Shown here piece after piece: positions 8,251 through 16,286 of a stretch of DNA of 64,000 nt (position 1 is the stretch's first letter; each line of letters opens with the position of its first letter). Made by a program: the position numbers and the translations under genes. The notes beneath the pieces were generated by a model. The model ran no database searches. It saw only the letters and a list, made by a program, of their open reading frames with translations, and was not told the origin of the DNA. Source of the stretch: Desulfurococcales archaeon (GTDB taxonomy: Archaea > Thermoproteota > Thermoprotei_A > Sulfolobales > Acidilobaceae); the NCBI GenBank assembly GCA_015521115.1, contig WAOT01000001.1, forward strand, positions 62,001-126,000, written 5' to 3'.

Positions 8251-8506
8251 TCTTACTTTTATCCTGGGATCTCAGCTCGTTGACTAGCCTGTAAAGGAGG
8301 AACATTACTATGCCGGCCTCGACTACAGTGAATATGATATCGCCCTGCAAGTATGCGTATATAGCGAGCAGTAGGGCCCCGCTCATGTTGAAAGTATAGA
8401 GCCACACCCACCTCTTAACGATGAATGAGAGGAACACTAGTATCATGCCCGCAAGACCTATTAGCTCGACGCCACTTGCCGCCACTTCCCATCCTTGGAG
8501 TATCAT
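8207..8506 (-). CDS. CBU_0592-like small membrane protein
   Basis: This 99-aa protein has three hydrophobic helices (about residues 13-30, 36-53 and 59-77) separated by KRWVW and LQGD turns. The GALLLAIYAYLQGD segment recalls the CBU_0592 family of small membrane proteins related to PnuC-like folds. The function is unknown. The charged tail after about residue 80 looks non-conserved and overlaps a possible C/D RNA on the other strand. The upstream region (8507-8651) carries a TATA-like element in CCTTTATC on the minus strand. Confidence 0.7.
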   Translation of the reverse strand: MILQGWEVAASGVELIGLAGMILVFLSFIVKRWVWLYTFNMSGALLLAIYAYLQGDIIFTVVEAGIVMFLLYRLVNELRSQDKSKRGAARDSGSLITIK

Positions 8507-8651
8507 TAAGAGGACAATAGTACTCCCTTATTAGTGAAACTGTCCCTGCCTGAGGAGGCGTATTGATCGGCCAGTCAACTAGATAGCACGGCGATACCCT
8601 ACCCAAGATAAAGGCCCCCACCTGGCACATTCGCCTGGCGATGAGACGGGG

Positions 8652-9242
8652 GTGAGGGGGTTTAGGGGGGTCTATGTCGAGGCCATAGCCTTACCGTGTG
8701 GAACTGAGAGATACACGATGCCGCTCGGCATCGTATTATTCGATAATATCGCATACTTCAGGATCTTCAGGGGGGCAGGGCTTGAGGGCGTGATCCGAGA
8801 GTCTACAGGACTCATACTGTTACTCCCCCTCGACCCACTCTTGTTCGCCGACTCCCTCTTCCACAGTCTAGAGAGGAGTCGGTGGTGGAGGGGTGAGTGC
8901 CCTCATCCACCAGAACATCTTGGTTCCATTAGTGTATGTTCCGACCCTTTACTAGTCTACTCAGATACAATTGCCGACCACTACATGTGCCAGGTGAAGA
9001 GTGTAACGGCGCCTGTATTCCAAGGATATTCTAGGACATACGGTTGCCTCGTAGAGCTGTTAGTCTACTTCACTAAAGCTAGAGCAGGCGTTTTTACCTG
9101 TGTGGAGCGGGATGTAGTAGAATACTTGATGAGGTGTATCCGGAGGGCCTCCCGATATGCTGATGATAGACTACGGTCTAGGCTCGAAAGCGTTATGCAA
9201 CGTGTACTCGAAAACCTGCAGGGCATGCCTCCCTGCCCGTGA
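8652..9242 (+). CDS. DUF447 family flavoprotein-like protein
   Basis: The 196-aa protein follows the DUF447 pattern: an N-terminal MPLGIVLF strand, the RIFRGAG segment corresponding to the flavin-binding split-barrel region, then a DPLLF motif and a helical C-terminus. DUF447 genes accompany archaeal tetrahydromethanopterin biosynthesis genes, and here an MptE-type pyrophosphokinase starts 29 bp downstream. A role in a methanopterin-like pathway is inferred from this pairing; the reaction is unknown. The GTG start directly follows a G-rich tract. Confidence 0.75.
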   Translation: MRGFRGVYVEAIALPCGTERYTMPLGIVLFDNIAYFRIFRGAGLEGVIRESTGLILLLPLDPLLFADSLFHSLERSRWWRGECPHPPEHLGSISVCSDPLLVYSDTIADHYMCQVKSVTAPVFQGYSRTYGCLVELLVYFTKARAGVFTCVERDVVEYLMRCIRRASRYADDRLRSRLESVMQRVLENLQGMPPCP

Positions 9243-9270
9243 ACTCTACGTCGGGGTAGTGGAGCCGGTA

Positions 9271-9939
9271 ATGATGCATCCACGATTCTTGGAGGCGGAG
9301 GCCTCCCTTACTGGAGCCTTTAAGTGCTCTCCTCCACCGCATTCTGTGTGCAACTCCCTCACCCGTCTGGAACATCTCATAACGGGGAGGAGTGTATGTG
9401 TTATCGGCCCTCTGGCCGGCGAACATACTATGGGTTTTAGTTGCGACACCATTATTGTTGTCGACGGCGTTGATAAGGTTAGACCGGATCTTGCTGGTAT
9501 TGCAGACGTGTATGTAGGAGACGCGGACAGCACTGACCCCGCTTTTCTAGTCGAGTGGTGTTCTATGGGGAGGCTCTGCCTCATCCACTTCCACGGTGAC
9601 AACTATAACCATCTCCTACCCTACTGCCCGTTCCCGACGGGTACAATTATAACGTCGCAGCTGTTTTGTGCTCCCCCCGTTCTCGGAGTGGGTGGCTATA
9701 CTGACGGTGATAGGGCACTAGCGGTCTCTATGGCGTTGAGGGCCCTAGAGGTCTCTGTTACCGGTTTCAACTTCAATCACGTCTATAGAGTGCATAAGGG
9801 CTCTCGCTCTGCTAGCGGTGATAAGCGGGTTAAACTGGGTCTTGCTCGTATCCTTTTAGAGCGGCTCATGGAAGTTTATGGGTATAGGCTCGCCCGCCGT
9901 GATACCCTCGGGTTTCAATTGAGGAGAGAATTGAAATAA
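9271..9939 (+). CDS. mptE: MptE-like 6-hydroxymethylpterin pyrophosphokinase
   Basis: The start is ATG 9271 with GGAG 6 nt upstream; the frame is open to 9157 but that would overlap DUF447. The protein of 222 aa has the DUF115/MptE core: VCVIGPLAG (nucleotide loop region), TIIVVDGVD, DVYVGDADSTDPAF, IHFHGDN and a later FNFNHV segment. MptE transfers pyrophosphate from ATP to 6-hydroxymethyl-7,8-dihydropterin in archaeal C1-carrier biosynthesis. Its partner DUF447 precedes it. This suggests that the organism makes a methanopterin-type cofactor although no methanogenesis genes are seen. Confidence 0.8.
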   Translation: MMHPRFLEAEASLTGAFKCSPPPHSVCNSLTRLEHLITGRSVCVIGPLAGEHTMGFSCDTIIVVDGVDKVRPDLAGIADVYVGDADSTDPAFLVEWCSMGRLCLIHFHGDNYNHLLPYCPFPTGTIITSQLFCAPPVLGVGGYTDGDRALAVSMALRALEVSVTGFNFNHVYRVHKGSRSASGDKRVKLGLARILLERLMEVYGYRLARRDTLGFQLRRELK

Positions 9940-9948
9940 TAGCTCAAG

Positions 9949-9956
9949 CTTATATA
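9949..9956 (+). promoter_or_regulatory. TATA box for leaderless CBS gene
   Basis: CTTATATA lies 24-31 bp before TTG 9980. That places the transcription start at or next to the start codon and supports leaderless translation from TTG 9980 rather than from the internal GTGs. Confidence 0.6.
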
Positions 9957-9979
9957 GTAGCTCCACCCTATAGCTATAA

Positions 9980-10807
9980 TTGCTGCGGGTGGAGAGCGTG
10001 CTACCAAGGTTTCCTGTTACTAGGGATACGCTCGTGGGTGAGATCTCTACGAGGAAGTTCGCCCTGATATCGCCCGAGGAGCCTGCTACAAGCGTGAGGA
10101 GGCTAATGAGAGAGTTAAGGAGCAGGGTCGCTGTGGTTGTTGATAGGAGGAACAGGCTCCTGGGGATCATAACACGTGGAGACATACTGACGATAAGCAG
10201 TAGGAAGAGTAATGCGAGGGCTAAAGATCTTATGAGGGAGCCCACAGTAGTCCTCTCATATAATGATAAGGTTGTCGACGCAGTCAAAGCCATGCTGAGG
10301 GCCGATGAGTGGTACGCCCCAGTTGTTAAGAACGACATCGTTGATAGCCTCTTCGGCCTAGAGCACGCTATTCAGAGGATGCTTGACGAGGGAGAGGATG
10401 AGCTAGAGAAGATCCCTGTAGCCGACATTATGACGAGAGAGGTCGAGACCGTCTCGCCGGATGACCATGTAATGAGCGTGTGGGAGAAGATGAGAGAGCT
10501 GAGATATGCGGGCCTCCCTGTGGTGGACGAGAAGGGCAGGCTCATTGGGATAGTTACACAACACGACCTACTAGCTAAGGGTGTGGTCATCGCGCGCGAG
10601 ACCACGGGAGGGCCTTCGAGGGGGGCGAAGATAAGAGACTTGATGACATCGGCCGTGGAGTACGTTACGGTATCTGATAGCGCAGCAGCACCCGCAAAGC
10701 TGATGGTCTATAGGGGGTATGGAAGGATCCCCGTGGTAGAGAGCAGGAAAACTAGGAAGCTCGTTGGGATAGTGGATAGGGAGGACATTGTACGCCTCCT
10801 ACTTTGA
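9980..10807 (+). CDS. Four-CBS-domain protein, first of three
   Basis: The 275-aa protein is made only of CBS repeats, in two Bateman pairs: about residues 8-125 and 140-275. Typical motifs are LLGIITRGDIL, GLPVVDEKGRLIGIVTQHDLL and LVGIVDREDIVRL. CBS pairs bind adenine nucleotides or SAM and regulate partner enzymes or channels. No catalytic domain is fused. It opens a run of three CBS-only genes on the plus strand. The start is judged leaderless because of the TATA box 26 bp upstream. Confidence 0.85.
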   Translation: MLRVESVLPRFPVTRDTLVGEISTRKFALISPEEPATSVRRLMRELRSRVAVVVDRRNRLLGIITRGDILTISSRKSNARAKDLMREPTVVLSYNDKVVDAVKAMLRADEWYAPVVKNDIVDSLFGLEHAIQRMLDEGEDELEKIPVADIMTREVETVSPDDHVMSVWEKMRELRYAGLPVVDEKGRLIGIVTQHDLLAKGVVIARETTGGPSRGAKIRDLMTSAVEYVTVSDSAAAPAKLMVYRGYGRIPVVESRKTRKLVGIVDREDIVRLLL

Positions 10808-10858
10808 CCTTGTCCCCCTATGGTCTGAGCTACACGTATTGGAGTGGAGGTGAGTGTT

Positions 10859-11893
10859 ATGGTCGCGAGGGGAAGACCTGGCGGGGGAGCCCCTAGGAGG
10901 CCTCCTATTAAGAAGGTGGCTAGCGCCCGGCTAGGGCGCATTCCTAGGAGGCCCCGCGTTATCATAAAGCCCGAGGGGATAAGGTATCTGAGGGCTGATG
11001 GCACCCCCAACTGGGAGAACCTGGGTAGGATCAGCGAGGGCGAAGTTAAGCTCCTCGCAAGCCATCCTGCGGTGACCGTTACGACATCATCCAACATACT
11101 GGAGGCTGCCGAGACGATTGCTGCTAAGAAGGTGAGAGGGCTGCCGGTTGTTAAGGCCGGCAGCGAGGTGCTTGCGGGCCTTGTAACCGCCTTGGACATA
11201 GTGAACTACCTCGGCGGTGGGGAGTACTATAACATTGTGCTGGCGAGGCATAAGAGGAACATATACTCGGCCCTACGCGATGAGAGCATAATGTCAATAG
11301 CCAACCCGACACCGGCCTATGTCTATGTGACGGACAGGCTGAAGGATGTTGTCGAGCTAATGATATCAACTGGGATCGGACTCATACCGGTACTCTGGGA
11401 GGACGGTAGCGTTTACGGCGTAATCACAGAGCACGACGTGGTGAAGCACTTAGCGGGTAAGAGGACTGACGTGAAGGTGAGTGATATAGCAACTCGGAGC
11501 GTAGTAATGGTAGAGATCGAGGCCACGATAAAGAGGGCTGCCGAGGTAATGGTCACGAACGGTTTCAGGAGGCTACCAGTATACAACCCGGCAGACGGCT
11601 CAGTGAAAGGAATGGTGAACGCAAAGGACATAGTCTCATACTTCGGGAGCCACGAAGCCTTCAAGGCCATCACTAGCACTGATATAGAGGAAGCTCTTAG
11701 CACGCCAGTCTACGAGGTCATGACACCCGGCGTCTACACTGTTAGCGAGGACACCGATGTTGGAGAGGTTGCCAAACACATGATCGAGCTCGGCGTCAAC
11801 AGCCTCCTAGTAGTGAGGGAGGAGGACTCCCAAGTTATCGGAATAGTCACTGAGAGGGACGTTTTAGGCGCCCTTATCATGGGGGGTGAGTGA
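10859..11893 (+). CDS. Four-CBS-domain protein, second of three
   Basis: ATG 10859 follows GGAGGTGA by 5 nt. The 344-aa product has a proline/arginine-rich, basic N-terminal extension of about 50 residues, possibly contacting nucleic acid, and then four CBS motifs. Their signature strands are LAGLVTALDIV, VYGVITEHDVV, VKGMVNAKDIV and VIGIVTERDVL. Its stop overlaps the GTG before the next CBS gene, so the second and third genes are closely coupled. The ligand and partner are unknown. Confidence 0.85.
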   Translation: MVARGRPGGGAPRRPPIKKVASARLGRIPRRPRVIIKPEGIRYLRADGTPNWENLGRISEGEVKLLASHPAVTVTTSSNILEAAETIAAKKVRGLPVVKAGSEVLAGLVTALDIVNYLGGGEYYNIVLARHKRNIYSALRDESIMSIANPTPAYVYVTDRLKDVVELMISTGIGLIPVLWEDGSVYGVITEHDVVKHLAGKRTDVKVSDIATRSVVMVEIEATIKRAAEVMVTNGFRRLPVYNPADGSVKGMVNAKDIVSYFGSHEAFKAITSTDIEEALSTPVYEVMTPGVYTVSEDTDVGEVAKHMIELGVNSLLVVREEDSQVIGIVTERDVLGALIMGGE

Positions 11894-11895
11894 GG

Positions 11896-12759
11896 ATGGC
11901 GCCCCGAGTATCCTCCTATTATAACCCGGAGGTCATCGTGATCAGCCCAAATGACACCCTAGCAGCAGCTAGGAAGAAGATGATCAGGTACGGTGTCAGG
12001 AGACTAATAGTCGTAGACGAGGAGAGCAGGCCCATAGGAGTGCTCACAGTAACCGACATAGCTGACGCCCTCCTAGGGAGACACCAGACCAGGCCTCTAG
12101 ACACCATCAGGGTCGCGGAGGTCATGAACAGGGACGTGATCACAATAGAACCTACGAAGAGCATTAAGACAGCCGCCAAGCTAATGTTAAAGTATAAGAT
12201 CGGCGGTCTCCCAGTTGTTGACGCCGAGAACAGGCTAATAGGGATAATAACGAAGACAGACCTGCTAAGGGCTTTCGCCGACAGGTTCAGAGGCCACTAT
12301 AAGGTGAATGATCTAAAGAGGCCGGCATACGCCAAGGCAAACCCCGGACACAGCGTGTACTACCTGTGGAGGATAGTCCAGATGGATCCCTCGGGGAAGA
12401 TAATAATAGTTGACGAGAACGAGAGGCCCATCGGCGTCGTGACGAGATGGGATCTCGCTACCGTAACAATACCCGACGCAGTCCTCTACCTAAGAGGGAA
12501 GGATCGGTACAGGAGGATCAAGCAGAGGGACAGGTTCAAGGACAGGGTAGTACCCTTCAGGGAATACTATGTCCCCATTGCTGAGTCGATTATGAGTACA
12601 GACGTCATAACTACAAGGGATGAGGTCGACGCTGCAGAGGCTGCCGAGGTAATGTATGAGAATAGGATAGGTGTGCTCCCAGTTGTAGACGACGAGGGGG
12701 TTCTAACGGGCATTGTGACGAAGAGAGAATACCTCATAGCAATAGCGAATAAGGGCTAG
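11896..12759 (+). CDS. Four-CBS-domain protein, third of three
   Basis: ATG 11896 has GGGGGTGA 6 nt upstream and lies 2 bp after the previous gene. The 287-aa protein holds four CBS units (PIGVLTVTDIA, LIGIITKTDLL, PIGVVTRWDLA and LTGIVTKREYL). The third unit is less regular, with a long basic insert RYRRIKQRDRFKDR between the third and fourth. It ends 4 bp inside the convergent ftsY. The three neighbours differ too much to be recent duplicates, so they may form a hetero-oligomeric nucleotide sensor; this is inference. Confidence 0.85.
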   Translation: MAPRVSSYYNPEVIVISPNDTLAAARKKMIRYGVRRLIVVDEESRPIGVLTVTDIADALLGRHQTRPLDTIRVAEVMNRDVITIEPTKSIKTAAKLMLKYKIGGLPVVDAENRLIGIITKTDLLRAFADRFRGHYKVNDLKRPAYAKANPGHSVYYLWRIVQMDPSGKIIIVDENERPIGVVTRWDLATVTIPDAVLYLRGKDRYRRIKQRDRFKDRVVPFREYYVPIAESIMSTDVITTRDEVDAAEAAEVMYENRIGVLPVVDDEGVLTGIVTKREYLIAIANKG

Positions 12760-13682
12760 CCTAGGATCATCTCCACATATTTCCTCGGGTCGAAGGGCTC
12801 TAGATCCTCGTATTTTTGCCCGGTTCCCAGGTAGACTACAGGCCTCTTTATAGTGTAGGACACTGAGAGGATAGTTCCTCCCTTAGTGTCTGCGTCCGCC
12901 TTAGTGACTATTACTGCATCCACCCCTACAGCACCGTTAAACTTTACTGCCTGCTCTACAGCGTCATTCCCGGTTAGGGCGTCCACTACTAGCACCTTGT
13001 AGTCTGGCCTAGCGACCCTCACGATCTTCCTAAGCTCACCCATGAGGTCATAGTCAACGTGCATCCTCCCCGCCGTGTCTACTAGGACGGCCTTAAACCC
13101 CCTGCTCTTCGCATACATTATTGCATCATGGGCGACACTCGCAGGATCACTACCATACCTCCCCTTCACAATGGGGATCCCCAGTCTCTCTGCATGGATC
13201 TCGAGCTGCTCCTGCGCACCTGCCCTGAAAGTGTCTGCCGCAGCTAGGACTGGCGTGATCCCGGCCTTTTTCAGGCGGTAAGCAAATTTAGCTATAGTGG
13301 TCGTCTTCCCCACGCCGTTAACGCCTAGAAAGACTATTACGAGGGGGTCACCTGCCCCCCTTTTGAGCGCCTCTTCCTCGAGGTCAGGGCGCGGTAGATC
13401 GACTATCTCGAGGATCTTCTGTTTAAGGGCGCTCTTCACATATTCTCCTACGTCTGTCCCCCTTCTCAGCTTTCTCCCTACAAGGACGCCCTTAATATGC
13501 TCCACAATCTCGTAGGCCACATCATAGGCCACATCGGCCTCGACGAGCGTGAACAGTAGGTCATCTAGGACATCAGCTATATCGGACTCTCTGATCTCCT
13601 TGTAGGCTACCTTCTCTGAGACGGTCTCCTTTATACGGGAGGTGGCTTTTGTGAAGGCTTTCCTCAGCTTATCGAAGACCAT
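12756..13682 (-). CDS. ftsY: Signal recognition particle receptor FtsY
   Basis: The 308-aa protein is the archaeal SRP receptor GTPase, which docks SRP-ribosome complexes at the membrane. It has an N-terminal helical N domain and a G domain with GVNGVGKTTT (P loop), DTFRAGAQEQL, DTAGRMH and TKADAD. The long acidic N-terminal tail seen in bacteria is absent, as usual in archaea. It is the last gene of the L39e-aIF6-prefoldin operon, a conserved archaeal arrangement. Confidence 0.97.
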   Translation of the reverse strand: MVFDKLRKAFTKATSRIKETVSEKVAYKEIRESDIADVLDDLLFTLVEADVAYDVAYEIVEHIKGVLVGRKLRRGTDVGEYVKSALKQKILEIVDLPRPDLEEEALKRGAGDPLVIVFLGVNGVGKTTTIAKFAYRLKKAGITPVLAAADTFRAGAQEQLEIHAERLGIPIVKGRYGSDPASVAHDAIMYAKSRGFKAVLVDTAGRMHVDYDLMGELRKIVRVARPDYKVLVVDALTGNDAVEQAVKFNGAVGVDAVIVTKADADTKGGTILSVSYTIKRPVVYLGTGQKYEDLEPFDPRKYVEMILG

Positions 13683-13694
13683 GATGCCTTGACC

Positions 13695-14144
13695 TCACGT
13701 CTTAGGGGCCTGCCTCCCGGCCTGCGTCCTCGCCGCTGCAAGGGCCGCGTTTATTATGTATTCGAGCTGGGCTAGCTGGTCTGCGGTTACCTGCTTCTCC
13801 TTGTTGAGCTGGTTCATTGTTTTGCCTAGTGTCTGGAGCCTGCGTAGGAGGAGCTCTTCAACCTTATCTCTTGGTAGGTATGCGTATATGTTGCCTCCTA
13901 TGTGGTAGAGCACCTTCTCCTTGTCCTCTACTCTCGCCTTAAAAATAGTGTTGAACCCGGCATCACCCGGTGCTAGGACTATATCGCTTGACGAGATCGC
14001 TGAGAGGGTCTTGAGCGCGGCCTCTACGTTCGAGATCGCGGCCTGAACATCGGCTATGAGGAGGTCTAGGGCTGCTAGCCTCTCCCTTAACAGCTCGGCC
14101 TGGGCTACAATAGTGTTGATATCTATTGCCTGTTGCTGGCTCAT
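13695..14144 (-). CDS. pfdA: Prefoldin alpha subunit
   Basis: The start is ATG 14144, 2 nt after the L18a stop, with GGGTGA positioned upstream inside the L18a end; the in-frame ATG 14159 is less well placed. The 149-aa product has two long coiled-coil helices flanking a short beta hairpin region (VLAPGDAGFNTIFKA, then VLYHIGGNIYAYLP). Prefoldin holds unfolded proteins for the thermosome. The subunit sits between L18a and ftsY as in many archaea. Confidence 0.93.
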   Translation of the reverse strand: MSQQQAIDINTIVAQAELLRERLAALDLLIADVQAAISNVEAALKTLSAISSSDIVLAPGDAGFNTIFKARVEDKEKVLYHIGGNIYAYLPRDKVEELLLRRLQTLGKTMNQLNKEKQVTADQLAQLEYIINAALAAARTQAGRQAPKT

Positions 14145-14146
14145 CC

Positions 14147-14407
14147 CTACTTCACCCATTTCTCTAGCTGTGAGAGCTTTATCACGTTCAGGTCGTCTAC
14201 CTCCTCGAGGGGCACCTCCTTTATCTCCTCGATCTTTATATGATACCTCTTCAGCTTATGCCGGGATCCCAGCTCGGAGTAGACCTTCTCAGCGGCGTGC
14301 TCCTTCTTGAGTGCTCTGACGTAGACGCTGAACTTCCTCCACTCGGGGAACTTGTCGTGGGATATGAGCATTTTACCCGTGACTCTATAGACCTTCACCT
14401 CACTCAC
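14147..14407 (-). CDS. rpl18a: 50S ribosomal protein L18Ae (LX)
   Basis: GTG 14407 (MSEVKVYRV) is preceded by GGTGGAGGAGA and overlaps the aIF6 stop by 8 nt. The 86-aa product matches archaeal LX, with [10 protein letters not shown], a central [13 protein letters not shown] helix and [14 protein letters not shown] binds the large subunit near helix 25 and the stalk region. It belongs to the aIF6-LX-prefoldin cluster. Confidence 0.94.
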   Translation of the reverse strand: MSEVKVYRVTGKMLISHDKFPEWRKFSVYVRALKKEHAAEKVYSELGSRHKLKRYHIKIEEIKEVPLEEVDDLNVIKLSQLEKWVK

Positions 14408-15107
14408 TCTCCTCCACCTCTCCACCGCTCAAGGCCATCTGTATCCTAACCGCTTCAGGGCCCGTCGTGTCGCTGCCCGCAAGGGCCCCGAAGCTGTTGG
14501 CCACCAGTCCTGTTCTTACGAATGACATGCCGAAATTAACTGTTCCTGTCAGTATGGGCACCTTGAAAAAGTCTCTGAGGAACTCCAGCTCCTCCTCTGA
14601 GACGTCAGGGTGGACTAGGCCGCCCTTGTTTGTAACTGTTAGTATACTACCGACTGTGGTTATCCCCGCAATGGCCCTTGCTTCGACCTCAACATCTAGC
14701 GTGTCACGTATTACGCGGATCGCCTCCCTGTCAAATCCGGGGTAGACGAGGGCTGCACGGTCATTTGCCGCCACCAGGTTTCCTACGGCGTTGTTCCTTG
14801 ATGGGACTACTGCCACATCGACTCCGGGTAGCGCGGCCTTCAGGGCGTCGACCTCGTCCTCCCTAACCGTTGAGCCAAGGAGGAGCCCCTTACTATTACC
14901 TGCAGCTAGAACCCCCACTAGCCTGCTTCCACCGACTAGGGCCTCAACTATGGGGACTCTTAAAACGGATGAGATCGTCTCCATCTCTTTACCCTCAACC
15001 CCCTGAGCCACTATGACGTACTTGTCGGAGGCGGTCATGTATACTCCTATGTTCGTGTTCCCGAAAAGGGATAGGAGTGCTAGCTCGAACTTGCCGTCCC
15101 TTGCCAA
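14400..15107 (-). CDS. eif6: Translation initiation factor aIF6
   Basis: The 235-aa protein is the pentein-fold anti-association factor that binds the 50S subunit via L14/L24e and prevents premature 70S joining. FGNTNIGVY near the N-terminus, repeated GG/L-V-H-P strands and [14 protein letters not shown] are typical. The start is TTG 15107, preceded by a GA-rich stretch. It overlaps L18a slightly and lies 62 bp after L31e. Confidence 0.95.
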   Translation of the reverse strand: MARDGKFELALLSLFGNTNIGVYMTASDKYVIVAQGVEGKEMETISSVLRVPIVEALVGGSRLVGVLAAGNSKGLLLGSTVREDEVDALKAALPGVDVAVVPSRNNAVGNLVAANDRAALVYPGFDREAIRVIRDTLDVEVEARAIAGITTVGSILTVTNKGGLVHPDVSEEELEFLRDFFKVPILTGTVNFGMSFVRTGLVANSFGALAGSDTTGPEAVRIQMALSGGEVEESE

Positions 15108-15169
15108 CTCTGGATCCCTCTTGGTCGATACTCTATATTACCCCTTACTAAGAGGTGTTTGAGGGCGAT

Positions 15170-15529
15170 TTAGGCCTTAGCCTCCGATTTGACCTTGAAG
15201 AGGCCTGGTTTCGCATCTTTAGGCGCAAGCTTTACTTTAGCTATTTTCAGCTCCTTCTTCTCCTCCCCCTCCTCGGCCTCCTCTGTAGTCTTGTAGAGGA
15301 GGACTAAGATCTTCACCCTCCTAGGAGGCTTCTCTCTCCCCCTGCTCCATATGTAGTTGTTTACCTCGTTATAGATTAGAACCCTGTCAGCCTTTGTGTG
15401 GCGTTTCACGAAGTTCCTTATGAGCCTCACCGCTCTATCGGCCCTGTTCGTCCTCCTGCCCCAGTAGAGCCTCGTGAGGGGGACTACGTAGACCATCGCC
15501 TTCTCAAGCGTCTCCTTATCCTTAGCCAT
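15170..15529 (-). CDS. rpl31e: 50S ribosomal protein L31e
   Basis: The 119-aa protein carries the L31e core: YVVPLTRLYWGRRTNRADRA, AVRLIRNFVKRHTKADRV and NNYIWSRGREKPPRRVKI. A lysine/glutamate-rich tail of about 25 residues extends the usual length of 90-100. L31e lies by the peptide exit tunnel and contacts SRP, fitting an operon that ends in ftsY. Confidence 0.96.
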   Translation of the reverse strand: MAKDKETLEKAMVYVVPLTRLYWGRRTNRADRAVRLIRNFVKRHTKADRVLIYNEVNNYIWSRGREKPPRRVKILVLLYKTTEEAEEGEEKKELKIAKVKLAPKDAKPGLFKVKSEAKA

Positions 15530-15560
15530 ACCCTTGCACCCCTACCCTCCCGGGCTCGCG

Positions 15561-15716
15561 CTAGACCTTAAGCTTACTCGTCCTCCAATGCCTCCTCTTG
15601 GGGTTGAAGCGTATCCTCCTGTTGGTCTTGATCACAACCCATGCTGGAACCGGCTGGTTACTCTTGAACGCTCGAGCAAGTCTCAGCTTTCTCGCTACAT
15701 GCTTGTTCCTAGCCAT
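15561..15716 (-). CDS. rpl39e: 50S ribosomal protein L39e
   Basis: This short gene of 51 aa begins with ATG 15716 ([16 protein letters not shown]) and ends [12 protein letters not shown]. It shows the [14 protein letters not shown] segment invariant in archaeal L39e, a small basic protein that lines the exit tunnel. It sits between PDCD5 and L31e, its normal place in archaeal operons. Confidence 0.96.
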   Translation of the reverse strand: MARNKHVARKLRLARAFKSNQPVPAWVVIKTNRRIRFNPKRRHWRTSKLKV

Positions 15717-15730
15717 CCCCCACTCGCACC

Positions 15731-16075
15731 TCACTTCCTCTTGAACCTGATCTGGAAGTCACGCCTTGTCCTTGAGTCCAGCTCCAGTAATATAGCCTTA
15801 ACTTGGGCCTCCGTAACGGGCACGGGAAGCCTCCCGGCCTGAACTAGCTGGATTATCAGATCCTCAGCCGCCTTCGCGAGCTCCGGCTTTACCAGCTTTA
15901 TATTGGCGAGCCTCTCACGGGCCTTCTCCGTCATTATCCTCCTCAGGATGGCCTGCTTCTGGGCCTCCAGCTGGGCCTCTAACTGCTTCCTCTTTTCCTC
16001 CTCCTCTAGCTGTTTCCTCAGCTCCATTAGTTTCCTCCTTCTCAGCTCTTCAAGCTCCCTATCATCGTATGCCAT
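15731..16075 (-). CDS. PDCD5/TFAR19 family DNA-binding protein
   Basis: The 114-aa protein starts [16 protein letters not shown], then has a long charged helix and the three-helix PDCD5 core ([46 protein letters not shown]). Archaeal homologues bind DNA nonspecifically and are often the first gene of the L39e-L31e operon, as here. The upstream 16076-16286 region holds its promoter, divergent from the coiled-coil gene. Confidence 0.93.
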   Translation of the reverse strand: MAYDDRELEELRRRKLMELRKQLEEEEKRKQLEAQLEAQKQAILRRIMTEKARERLANIKLVKPELAKAAEDLIIQLVQAGRLPVPVTEAQVKAILLELDSRTRRDFQIRFKRK

Positions 16076-16219
16076 GCCACATCACCCCTCTATAACGGGC
16101 ACTGCCTGGGAGGATTTAACTTGTGGAGGAATCTAAGCCCACATGAACAGTGGTGTTTCTCGCGTTACACTCGTTCACGAATAGCAAGTTTTAAATGCAC
16201 GCCCTTCACTTTGATATTC

Positions 16220-16272
16220 GGCCCGTTCGAGTGGGCCACACAATGTGCACGCACGAGCAGATGCCTGTGGCC
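16220..16272 (+). promoter_or_regulatory. Leader with mutually exclusive hairpins before coiled-coil gene
   Basis: Segment 16220-16224 pairs with 16233-16237 (GGCCC with GGGCC). Alternatively 16234-16240 pairs perfectly with 16266-16272 (GGCCACA with TGTGGCC). Both use 16234-16237, so only one can form. The second stem ends directly before the ribosome-binding GGTGAT. A TATA box TTTTAAAT lies near 16190-16197, so this is transcribed leader. Confidence 0.4.
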
Positions 16273-16286
16273 AGGTGATGTAAAGG

